Assembly (NCBI GenBank): GCA_945957395.1
Contig: CAMFKE010000002.1
Coordinates: 248,001-312,000 of the forward strand
Source: an uncultured Opitutia bacterium
Lineage (GTDB): Bacteria; Verrucomicrobiota; Verrucomicrobiia; Opitutales; UBA953
DNA length: 64,000 nt
Direction of reading: 5' to 3'
Positions 47,668-54,632 of the stretch are shown here, one piece after another. Below the pieces are notes generated by a model that was given only the letters and a program-made list of their open reading frames with translations, made no database searches and was not told the origin of the DNA. Each line of letters starts with the position of its first letter. The stretch's first letter is position 1. The position numbers were made by a program, and so were the translations under genes.

Positions 47668-48435
47668 ATGAACCGACTCGCCCTCCTTTGCGCCGCCGCG
47701 GCGCTCACCCCGGCCGCCTTCGCCGGCTTCACCATCGACCTCGTCGAGGACACCGCCTTCACCGCGCAGGAACGCGCGGGCATGGCCTACGCCAAGTCGT
47801 TCTGGGAAAGCCGCATCAACGGCTACGCCGCCAGCATCGACACCGGCGGGCTCACCAATCCGACCGGCCTCACGCTCTACGCCTCGTCGGGCGCCTTCGG
47901 CTCGTCGGTCGCCGGCTATGTGAACACCACCTACGGGGTCGAAGGCTCCGTGTACACGGCCGACACCGCCCTGCTGGAAATCAACTCCGCCTCGGTCTCC
48001 GGCATGATCTCGGCCGGCACCTTCAACAACGCGATGGTGCGCGCCTTCGGCCACGCCCTGGGCTTCGGCCATTATCGCGCGCTGGACGGACTGCTGATTG
48101 TCAACGGGCTCACGAGTTCCGCCACCGCCTACACCGGGGCGAACGCCTTGGCCGCCTACAACGACGAGTTCGGCGGCGCCGCCGGCTCCGTGACCATCGC
48201 CGGCAGCGACCCGAAGGGCTGGAACGCCACGGGCCTCTCCAACGACCTGTTCGCCGCCTCGCCGACCAACCTGGCCACCGCCACGCTCAGCGCCACCTCG
48301 CTGGCCGCCTTCCGCGACCTCGGCTACACCACGCTCACCGCGGTGCCCGAGCCCTCCGCCTACGGCGCCGCCGCCGGCACCCTCGGTGCGCTCGCCCTGA
48401 TCCGCCGACGCCGCAAGAGCGCCGGCCGGGCCTGA
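47668..48435 (+). CDS. PEP-CTERM protein with degenerate metzincin-like motif
   Basis: A 255-residue exported protein. Signal peptide 1-19 (LTPAAFAG cut). The C-terminus VPEPSAYGAAAGTLGALALIRRRR is a PEP-CTERM sorting signal: VPEP, hydrophobic helix, basic tail, processed by an exosortase. The middle has the layout of PEP-CTERM proteins that carry a zinc-protease motif, but the motif HEXXHXXGXXH reads RAFGHALGFGH at residues 125-135: the first His and the catalytic Glu are lost while His129, Gly132 and His135 remain. It is therefore probably not a working peptidase. The position 38 bases after the sialidase suggests one operon and perhaps a joint surface role; that is inference. Confidence 0.82.
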   Translation: MNRLALLCAAAALTPAAFAGFTIDLVEDTAFTAQERAGMAYAKSFWESRINGYAASIDTGGLTNPTGLTLYASSGAFGSSVAGYVNTTYGVEGSVYTADTALLEINSASVSGMISAGTFNNAMVRAFGHALGFGHYRALDGLLIVNGLTSSATAYTGANALAAYNDEFGGAAGSVTIAGSDPKGWNATGLSNDLFAASPTNLATATLSATSLAAFRDLGYTTLTAVPEPSAYGAAAGTLGALALIRRRRKSAGRA

Positions 48436-48464
48436 AGTAGCGCCGGCGAAAACGCCGAGAGCTA

Positions 48465-48497
48465 GGGGGCGAGCGGCACCGGCCGCCGCCCCTTTTT
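48465..48497 (+). terminator. Terminator after the sialidase operon
   Basis: Stem GGGGCG-A-GCGG (48466-48476) and CCGC-CGCCCC (48483-48492) with one bulged A and a 6-base loop, directly followed by TTTTT. Confidence 0.85.
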
Positions 48498-48637
48498 CGC
48501 GTCCCCGCGCCCCTCGGTTCGCGCATCGCGTATCTCGCCTTGCCCCGCGCACGCGCCACGCCCAACTTGCGCGCCCGAACACAAGCACGCGCACTCCTCG
48601 CGCCTAGCACCTCGCACCTTTTTTCGTCCGTCGTCCC

Positions 48638-50251
48638 ATGTCCTCCGCGAAGCCCTTCTACATCACCACCGCCATCGACTACGCCAACGGCAAGCCGCAC
48701 CTCGGCCACGCCTACGAGAAGGTGCTCACCGACACCATCGCCCGCTTCCGCCGCATGTCCGGCGAACCGGTGCACTTCCTCACCGGCCTCGACGAACACG
48801 GCCAGAAGGTGCAGCAGACCGCCGAGAAACTCGGACTCACCCCGCAGGAGAACTGCGACCGCGTGGCCGTCGACTTCAGGCAGCTTCTGGTCGACCTCGA
48901 CATCTCCAACGACGACTTCATCCGCACCACCGAGCCGCGCCACAAGGCGGTCGTGCAGAAGTACCTGCAGCAGCTCTTCGACGCCGGGCTCATCTACCGC
49001 GCGGACTACACCGGCTTCTACTCCGTGCGTCAGGAGCAGTTCGTGCTCGAGAAGGAGAAGCTCGAAAACGGCGCGTGGCCCGAGATCTACGGCGAGGTCA
49101 CGCAGGTCACCGAATCCGCCTACTTCTTCCGCCTCAAGAACTACAAGGACTGGCTCATCGGCCACCTCGAGGCGAACCCCGAGTGGATCTACCCGGCCTT
49201 CCGGCGCAACCAGGTGCTCGAGTTCCTCAAGGAGGACATCAACGACCTGTGCATCTCGCGCCCCAAGGCCCGCCTGTCATGGGGCATCGAGCTGCCCTTC
49301 GACCGCGAATTCGTCACCTATGTGTGGTTCGACGCGCTCGTGAACTATGTGTCCGCCGTGGAGGGCAAAGGACTGTGGCCGGCCGACGCGCATGTGATCG
49401 GCAAGGACATCCTCGTGCCCCCGCACGCCGTGTACTGGCCGTGCATGCTGAAGGCCCTCGGCCTCGAACTGCCCAAGAAGCTCGTCGTGCACGGCTGGTG
49501 GGGCATGGGCGGCGCCAAGATTTCCAAGAGCACCGGCGGCGGCGGCTCCATCCTGGACAACGCCCAACTCTACGGCACCGACGCCTTCCGCTACTACCTC
49601 ATCCGCGAGATGGTCGTGGGCAACGACGCCGACTTCAACCCCGACCAGCTCGCCATCCGCTACCGCGCCGATCTGGGCAACACGCTGGGCAACCTGCTCA
49701 ACCGCCTCCTCTCCATCGCCGGCAAAAACACCGCCGGCCTCGTGCCCGCCGCCGCCCTCGCCGGCGACGAGAAGGACGCCGCCCTGCGCGCCCTCTGGGC
49801 CGCCACCGCCCCGGCTTATTTGGATACGGCCATGGGTTACCGTTTCCACGAGGCGCTCGACACCCTGTGGGTCTTTGTCCGCGCGATGAACGCCTACATC
49901 GACGAACGCGCCCCCTGGAAGCTCGCCAAGTCCACCGAGCCGGCCGACCGCGAAAAACTCGAGGCCACGCTCGCGCACCTGGCCGAAGGCCTGCGCCTCG
50001 TGGCCGTGGCCATCGCGCCCATCATGCCCACCATCGCCAAGCGCCTGCACGAGTGCCTGGGCCTCGAAGCCCCCGCCACCTTCGCCGGCAATTTCGAATG
50101 GAGCGGCGTGACCGCGGGCAAGACGCTCGCCGCGTCCGCCATCCTCTTCCCCCCGGTCGTCACCCCCGAGGAAGCCGCCGCCGCCGAAGCCGCCAAGGCC
50201 GCCGCCACCGCGCCCAAGCCGGCCAAGCAGCCCAAGGGAGAGAAGAAGTAG
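48638..50251 (+). CDS. metG: Methionyl-tRNA synthetase
   Basis: A 537-residue class I synthetase. The HIGH motif is HLGH in NGKPHLGHAYEKV, the KMSKS loop is KISKS in GGAKISKSTGGGGS, and FVTYVWFDALVNYVSAV and WPADAHVIGKDILVPPHAVYWPCML mark the methionine-binding core. The connective peptide reads YTGFYSVRQEQFVLEKE, without the Cys pairs seen in zinc-containing MetRS, so it is of the zinc-free type. The anticodon-binding domain follows (about 365-500). The C-terminus ends in an Ala/Lys-rich tail without the EMAP-like tRNA-binding domain. Start ATG at 48638 has no Shine-Dalgarno sequence. Confidence 0.96.
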   Translation: MSSAKPFYITTAIDYANGKPHLGHAYEKVLTDTIARFRRMSGEPVHFLTGLDEHGQKVQQTAEKLGLTPQENCDRVAVDFRQLLVDLDISNDDFIRTTEPRHKAVVQKYLQQLFDAGLIYRADYTGFYSVRQEQFVLEKEKLENGAWPEIYGEVTQVTESAYFFRLKNYKDWLIGHLEANPEWIYPAFRRNQVLEFLKEDINDLCISRPKARLSWGIELPFDREFVTYVWFDALVNYVSAVEGKGLWPADAHVIGKDILVPPHAVYWPCMLKALGLELPKKLVVHGWWGMGGAKISKSTGGGGSILDNAQLYGTDAFRYYLIREMVVGNDADFNPDQLAIRYRADLGNTLGNLLNRLLSIAGKNTAGLVPAAALAGDEKDAALRALWAATAPAYLDTAMGYRFHEALDTLWVFVRAMNAYIDERAPWKLAKSTEPADREKLEATLAHLAEGLRLVAVAIAPIMPTIAKRLHECLGLEAPATFAGNFEWSGVTAGKTLAASAILFPPVVTPEEAAAAEAAKAAATAPKPAKQPKGEKK

Positions 50252-50300
50252 GCGCGCCCGCCGGTTTCGGGGCGAACCTCGATAAACGCAAAAGCTACGA

Positions 50301-50336
50301 AAAAGCCCCGCCCTTACCCGGCGGGGTTTTCGTTTT
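50301..50336 (+). terminator. Terminator after metG
   Basis: Stem CCCCGCC (50306-50312) and GGCGGGG (50320-50326) flanked by A-run and TTTTCGTTTTC. Confidence 0.85.
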
Positions 50337-50461
50337 CGACGGTCTGCGCTTCGCGCGAATACGAACAAGGACGGCGAAAAGGTGCGGGGCGTTTCTTATC
50401 CGCCCCGTCGGCTCCTCACGACCGTCGAGGTCGAATCACCACCCGACAAGCCAAAGGCTCG

Positions 50462-50764
50462 TCAGGGCCGGCGTTCGTCGTCGCGGCGCAGGGCCTCGGC
50501 CAGGCGGCGCTTGGCCTCCTCGGGCAGCGGCGGCAGAGACTTTTCCTCGCAGGCGATTTTCCCGAGGATGTTCAGCTGGCGCTCGTAGCGCTGGCACTCG
50601 ATGCACAGGAGGTTGTGCAGGCGCATGCTCAGCCGTTCCTTGCGCGAGAGCGGGCGGTCGCGCCCCTCCGAGACCAGCCGGTTGACCTCCATGCAGCTGC
50701 CCACCCCGCGACCGAACAGGGCGGTCACGATGCGGACGAACAGGGAACGAAGGGCTACTTTCAT
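50462..50764 (-). CDS. Small zinc-binding anti-sigma factor (ZAS-like), no membrane segment
   Basis: A 100-residue protein. Cys24, His50, Cys54 and Cys57 (SCMEVNRLVSEG, then MRLHNLLCIEC) give the Cys-His-x3-Cys-x2-Cys arrangement of zinc-binding anti-sigma domains. The protein has no clear membrane helix, only a weakly hydrophobic front (LFVRIVTALFG), so it would act in the cytoplasm or attach weakly to the membrane. The gene overlaps the end of the ECF sigma gene by four bases (ATGA), typical for a sigma/anti-sigma pair with coupled translation. Redox- or zinc-dependent release of the sigma factor is possible but inferred from the family. Confidence 0.8.
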   Translation of the reverse strand: MKVALRSLFVRIVTALFGRGVGSCMEVNRLVSEGRDRPLSRKERLSMRLHNLLCIECQRYERQLNILGKIACEEKSLPPLPEEAKRRLAEALRRDDERRP

Positions 50765-51339
50765 CGGTTGGAGCCTTTCCGAGCAAAGTGGTTTTCCTCA
50801 AGGCAACGGCGCAGCGCGGAGCGCGCGCGGTGAAGCATCACAAAGAGGTTGGATTCGGAAAGGCCGGTGAGCTGGCGGATCTCCTCGGTCTCGAGGGATT
50901 CGACTTCGCGCAGCATGAAGGCGCGGGCATGCGCGACGGGCAACTTGGCCATGCACAAATCCAGCGTTTCCCTGATTTCCAGACGGGCTCGCGAATCCGA
51001 TTCCGACGGCTCCTTCCACTTTCTCGGGCTGAAAGCGTCGTCCCAGTGCTCGACATGGTCGTACTCCTGGGGCGTCAGATTGGCCATCGGGTCGCCCACC
51101 CCGCGCTCGCGAAACACGCGCCGGTAGTGGTCGGCCAGCTTGTTCTTAAGCACCGTGCGCAGCCAGGGCAGACCGGGAGGTGCGCCGTCGGGCTGCTCGC
51201 GACGGGCGCGCCAGCCGGCGATGAGCGTCTCCTGCACGATATCGCGCGCCTCGTGCTCTCCGGACACCCGGCTTCTCGCTATTCGAAAAAGGGCGTCGGC
51301 GTGCAGGTTCACCCAATCGTCGGGAGAGGCCGGCGTCAT
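50761..51339 (-). CDS. ECF-type RNA polymerase sigma factor
   Basis: A 192-residue sigma-70 family protein with only regions 2 and 4. Region 2 is LHADALFRIARSRVSGEHEARDIVQETLIAGWRA; region 4 is LPVAHARAFMLREVESLETEEIRQLTGLSESNLFVMLHRARSALRRCL, with the helix-turn-helix in its second half. A longer segment between them (about 75-115) contains acidic and basic residues around VEHWDDAFSPRKW. The ATG at 51339 has AAGGA eight bases upstream; the ATG at 51366 (nine residues more) is an alternative. It overlaps the anti-sigma gene downstream by four bases and diverges from the sigma-70 gene at 51460. Confidence 0.92.
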   Translation of the reverse strand: MTPASPDDWVNLHADALFRIARSRVSGEHEARDIVQETLIAGWRARREQPDGAPPGLPWLRTVLKNKLADHYRRVFRERGVGDPMANLTPQEYDHVEHWDDAFSPRKWKEPSESDSRARLEIRETLDLCMAKLPVAHARAFMLREVESLETEEIRQLTGLSESNLFVMLHRARSALRRCLEENHFARKGSNR

Positions 51340-51459
51340 GTCCGAATCCTTCGTGGTCTTGGGCATGCGGGCAGCATGTGGCACGCCTCGGAAAGAGTGC
51401 CAAATTTTTTTTGTAAGAAACGGTACGGCATCGGCGACTTGCCTCGTGAAAGCACCGTC

Positions 51460-52515
51460 ATGATCGACTCCAACATCGCCTCCGCCGCCTTCGAAAAACA
51501 CGAGGACCTCCCGCAAGCCGACCGTATGGAAGGCGACTCGCGAGCGCTTTCCGCCTACCTCGACCGCATCGGCCGCGTGAAACTGCTCGAGCCCGCCGAC
51601 GAACTCAGACTCTCCAAGGCCGCCCGCGCCGGCGACGACAAGGCCGCCAAGGCCCTGGCCGAGGCCAACCTGCGCCTGGTGGTGCATGTGGCCACGCGCT
51701 ACTCGCAAAAGGGCGTGGCGCTGCGCGACCTCATCGCCGCCGGCAACATGGGCCTGATGCGCGCGGTGCAGACCTTCGAGGCGCGCCCCGATTCGCGCTT
51801 CGCCAACTACGCCGTCTGGTGGATCCGCCGCCACATGCTGCGCGCCCTCATGGAGGAAGGCCGCTCCGCCCGACTCCCCCTGCACCGACTGCCCCTGCTT
51901 TCCGCCGTGCGCCGCGAACGCACCGCCTACATGGAGAAGACCGGCCGCGAACCCTCCGCCGGCGAACTGGCCGAGATCCTCGGCGTGGCGCCCGCCAAGG
52001 TGCTTTCCCTCCTGGCCGTCGCCCGCCGCCCCTCGTCCCTCAACGCCCCCGTGGGCTCCGACCCCGCCTCGGAAGCCACCCTCGGCGACTTCATCGCCGA
52101 CGACGAGGCGCCGGATCCCGTGGCCAAGTGCCTGGGCAGCGCCTCCGCCACCGACATCAAGCGCCTGCTCGAGCGCCTCACCCCCCGCGAGGCCGATGTG
52201 CTCCGCCAGCGCTACGGCCTCGACGACGGCGAACCTCGCACCTGCGAGGAAATTGGCCGCCGCTACGGCCTGACCCGCGAGCGCGTCCGCCAGATTCAGG
52301 ACAAGGCCCTGCGCCGCCTGCGCAACGAGTACGAGGAACTGTCCCGCCCGCGCACCAAGGAGGAACGCCTGGCCGAAAAAGTCTCGCAGGCCCGCGAGAC
52401 CGTGATCGCCGAATTCGCCCGCAAGACGCGCGAGAAGCAGGCCGCCGTCCGCCGCAAGAGCTTCACCGTGGGCGAGGCCAAGACCTCCCGCGCCACCGCC
52501 AAGGCGGCCGCCTGA
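51460..52515 (+). CDS. Sigma-70 family RNA polymerase sigma factor (RpoD-like, group 2/3)
   Basis: A 351-residue sigma factor with regions 1.2, 2, 3 and 4 but no long region 1.1. Region 1.2/2: ALSAYLDRIGRVKLLEPADELRLS, NLRLVVHVATRYSQKG, LIAAGNMGLMRAVQTFE and FANYAVWWIRRHMLRAL. Region 4.2: TCEEIGRRYGLTRERVRQIQDKALRRLR, close to the primary sigma. A basic Lys/Arg/Ala-rich tail of about 50 residues follows region 4, which is unusual. The ordinary housekeeping RpoD is longer and bears a 1.1 domain, so this is more likely an alternative sigma, although a minimal primary sigma cannot be excluded. Divergent from the ECF sigma gene. Confidence 0.9.
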   Translation: MIDSNIASAAFEKHEDLPQADRMEGDSRALSAYLDRIGRVKLLEPADELRLSKAARAGDDKAAKALAEANLRLVVHVATRYSQKGVALRDLIAAGNMGLMRAVQTFEARPDSRFANYAVWWIRRHMLRALMEEGRSARLPLHRLPLLSAVRRERTAYMEKTGREPSAGELAEILGVAPAKVLSLLAVARRPSSLNAPVGSDPASEATLGDFIADDEAPDPVAKCLGSASATDIKRLLERLTPREADVLRQRYGLDDGEPRTCEEIGRRYGLTRERVRQIQDKALRRLRNEYEELSRPRTKEERLAEKVSQARETVIAEFARKTREKQAAVRRKSFTVGEAKTSRATAKAAA

Positions 52516-52541
52516 TTACGAGCAGCCCGCTCAAACGCCCC

Positions 52542-52584
52542 AAGCCCTCTTCGCCCTCCCCGGGCAAGAGGGCTTTGTCTTTCC
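52542..52584 (+). terminator. Terminator after the sigma-70 gene
   Basis: Perfect 10-bp stem AAGCCCTCTT (52542-52551) and AAGAGGGCTT (52566-52575) followed by TGTCTTTCC. Confidence 0.85.
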
Positions 52585-52682
52585 GCAAACCCGCACGCCA
52601 CGGCACGACGCAGCTCCATCCGCAAATTCTCACCGATTTCCATAGAGACCGGATTTCCGAATGAGCCCCCCCCTTCGCTCCA

Positions 52683-52973
52683 CCTGTGTTCATCCGTGTC
52701 CATCTGTGGAAAAAACCCGAATACGGTCCTCCCTCACCCCCTTCTCCGCGCCCTCCGGGCCTCCGTGGTGAAAACCCTACCGATTCAGGCCTCACGCCAA
52801 GCCGCCAAACACGCCAAGACTTTAGTCACGGATTCCACTGATTCTCACGAATCGATTCATCCGCACGCCGCCCCCCTCCGGAATCTGTACATATCCGTGT
52901 CCATCTGCGGCAAAACCCCGAATACGGTCCTCCCTCACCCTTCTCCGTGTCCTCCGTGCCTCCGTGGTGAAAC
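52683..52973 (+). repeat. Intergenic repeat cluster, locus 1 (partial plus full copy)
   Basis: A non-coding repeat of about 190 bases with the order: GATTCAGGCCTCACGCC, CACGGATTCCACTGATTCTC, ATATCCGTGTCCATCTG, AATACGGTCCTCCCTCACCC and CCTCCGTGCCTCCGTGGTGA. The 3' half occurs at 52683-52775 and a full copy at 52782-52973, same orientation. The rest of 52585-53008 holds no gene that I can support; open frames here cross the repeats and code for repeat sequence only. Confidence 0.85.
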
Positions 52974-53008
52974 CCTTCCCGCCCCTGTCCCAGCAACCGG
53001 CCGGAAAT

Positions 53009-53041
53009 AAAAAAGCGCCCCGAAGCCGAGCCTCGGAGCGC
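53009..53041 (-). terminator. Terminator of the first PEP-CTERM gene
   Basis: Stem GCGCTCCGA/TCGGGGCGC (53015-53023 with 53033-53041, one G-U pair), followed on the minus strand by TTTTTTA. Confidence 0.85.
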
Positions 53042-53068
53042 ACTCACTAAAGCCTGAACTGCAATGCC

Positions 53069-53851
53069 TTACGCCACCTTACCGGCTCGCCTGAGACGAC
53101 GGCGCACCAGGGCGGCCGCGGCGAGGGCTCCCGCCCCCATCAGGCCGTAGGTGGACGGCTCGGGCACAGGCGCGTAGGCGCCGCCGTCGACTCGGATGTA
53201 ATCGATGGAGTAGTCGCCGGAGATACTGGAGGAGTAATCGCCGATAAACACCGAGCCGGCGGAGCTCATATCGCTATTTCCCGGAGCGATCGGGGTGGCC
53301 AGATCGACATTCAGCAGCGTGCCGTTGATCCAGTAATAATAGCTGTTCGCCACCGAGTCGTGCGCGACGCGGATGGTGTTGTAGTCCGACGCCACAAAGC
53401 TTCCGGTCAGGAACTCAAGGTCCGTGGCCCCCTGCTCGATGACGACACGGTCGTCCTTCAGGTAGATGGCGCCGGAGTTGGCTTCACCGGCGGGGTCGGT
53501 GGCGATGCCAAACCAACCGTTGGAGCCCTGGGTGCCGCCCGTCTTGGCCACGCGAACCTCCAGCGTCCAATCGGCCGTGGTCGAGTTCGCGATGTTGCGC
53601 CAAAGCGAGCCTCCGAAGTCGCCGCGAAAGAGCTGATTGCCGGCGGTATTGGTCGCGAAGCCGCCGGAAACCGAAGGCACGCCGGTGCTGAACCAGTCAT
53701 TGGTCCCGTTGTTATCCAGGTCCTGGCCATGGGGGGCGGTATCCATCTCGTACTTGTACGCGAAGGCGGAGGAATCCACGGCGACGGTGATGGCCGCATG
53801 GGCGGTGGCGGAGACGGCAATGGCCGCGGCGGCGAAAAGCAATTTTGTCAT
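53069..53851 (-). CDS. PEP-CTERM exported protein with LamG/concanavalin-like fold (inferred)
   Basis: A 260-residue exported protein. Signal peptide MTKLLFAAAAIAVSATAHAA. The body (about 21-225) contains LWRNIANSTTADWTLEVRVAKTGG, GWFGIATDP, AIYLKDDRVVIEQ, NTIRVAHDSVANSYYYWINGTLL and SSISGDYSIDYIRVDG, a strand pattern as in LamG-like sandwich domains that bind glycans or proteins. The tail VPEPSTYGLMGAGALAAAALVRRR is a PEP-CTERM signal. Both its signal peptide and tail are close copies of those of the next PEP-CTERM gene, so the two share sorting partners. No enzyme motif is seen. Its exosortase is not in this window. Confidence 0.85.
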   Translation of the reverse strand: MTKLLFAAAAIAVSATAHAAITVAVDSSAFAYKYEMDTAPHGQDLDNNGTNDWFSTGVPSVSGGFATNTAGNQLFRGDFGGSLWRNIANSTTADWTLEVRVAKTGGTQGSNGWFGIATDPAGEANSGAIYLKDDRVVIEQGATDLEFLTGSFVASDYNTIRVAHDSVANSYYYWINGTLLNVDLATPIAPGNSDMSSAGSVFIGDYSSSISGDYSIDYIRVDGGAYAPVPEPSTYGLMGAGALAAAALVRRRLRRAGKVA

Positions 53852-53950
53852 GAAAGGGACGGTTCGGGGTTGTGGTTCCGTCCGCGCAAAAAGTGGCCGT
53901 AAAGCGTTCCTGCAACGGCGCTTACTTGGTAACTTTTAGTGCATATGACC
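53852..53950 (-). promoter_or_regulatory. Conserved leader of PEP-CTERM gene 1
   Basis: Elements shared with the leader of the second PEP-CTERM gene at fixed spacing (minus-strand reading): GTTACC (53928-53933), TTGC (53912-53915), CTTTTTGC (53886-53893) and GGAACC (53874-53879), in front of the ATG at 53851. Whether this is promoter, 5' UTR or both is not known. Confidence 0.55.
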
Positions 53951-54534
53951 AAATGCACTTATCGAAAAAAACCCTATTCCGGGCCATCGCCGCACCGCCA
54001 GCAGGGCCTTTGGCCTTAATCATCGAACTGAAACCGCCCCACCGCACGCCGACGCCCCGGCGTCCCGGAAACAGGCAGGCACGCAAAAAATCCCTTTATC
54101 CATCCACCTTGGGTGACAGCCCGGGACGCCGCATGGACCGAAACGCCGCACGAAGATGACCACCCCAAACCCGGCAACATCCCGGTTTAGGCGACTTAGG
54201 CACAAACCCATACCTCAATAGCCATCTTTCGATAGGCAAATACCCCCCAATCGCCCCTCCCGCCCCTTCCTCCGTGCCCTCTGCGCCTTCGTGGTGAAAC
54301 CCTTCCGATTCAGGCCTCACGCCGAGCCGCCAAGCGCGCCAAGACTTTAGCCACGGATTCCACTGATGCTCACGGATCGATTCATCCGCACGCCGCCCCA
54401 CGCCGAATCCGTGCATATCCGTGTCCATCTGTGGCAAAACCCGAATACGGTCCTCCGTCACCCTTTCTCCGTGCCCTCCGGGCCTCCGTGGTGAAATTCT
54501 TCCGCCAGACTCGTGGCGACTGTCCGTTTCTGAA
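53951..54534. other. Intergenic region between the two PEP-CTERM genes
   Basis: No gene was found in 53951-54249. A plus-strand frame of about 95 codons from 53872 crosses the leader and has no recognisable features. The region 54250-54495 holds repeat copies described separately; the end lies against the terminator of the second PEP-CTERM gene. Confidence 0.6.
54250..54495 (+). repeat. Intergenic repeat cluster, locus 2 (partial plus full copy)
   Basis: Same repeat family and orientation as at 52683-52973: a 3' piece (TTCCTCCGTGCCCTCTGCG, to about 54300) and a full copy from GATTCAGGCCTCACGCCGAG (54307) through CACGGATTCCACTGATGCTC, CATATCCGTGTCCATCTGTG, AATACGGTCCTCCGTCACCC to GCCTCCGTGGTGAAA (54495). 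Confidence 0.85.
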
Positions 54535-54571
54535 AATAAAAAAGCCGCCCCGGACCCCTCCGGAGCGGCTT
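54535..54571 (-). terminator. Terminator of the second PEP-CTERM gene
   Basis: Stem of 12 bp with one mismatch pairing G-U (54542-54553 with 54560-54571, AAGCCGCTCCGG on the minus strand), followed by TTTTTTA on the minus strand. Confidence 0.85.
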
Positions 54572-54632
54572 TGACTGACGGTTACTGGCGCCAACTTACC
54601 CCAAATGCGCCAACCCGTATGGAAACCGAAGC

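Noticed and set aside
52463-53047. Several overlapping minus-strand frames of 70-110 codons
   Set aside because: They lie in the dispersed repeats and translate repeat sequence; the same peptides recur at 54096-54461, as expected from repeated non-coding DNA.
53886-53899. Possible sigma-54 promoter before PEP-CTERM gene 1
   Set aside because: GGCCACTTTTTGC resembles the -24/-12 pattern but has 9 rather than 10 bases between GG and GC, and the GG is absent in the matching leader of gene 2.
53872-54159. 95-codon plus-strand frame between the PEP-CTERM genes
   Set aside because: Starts inside the leader of the minus-strand gene and shows no signal peptide, domain or codon bias.
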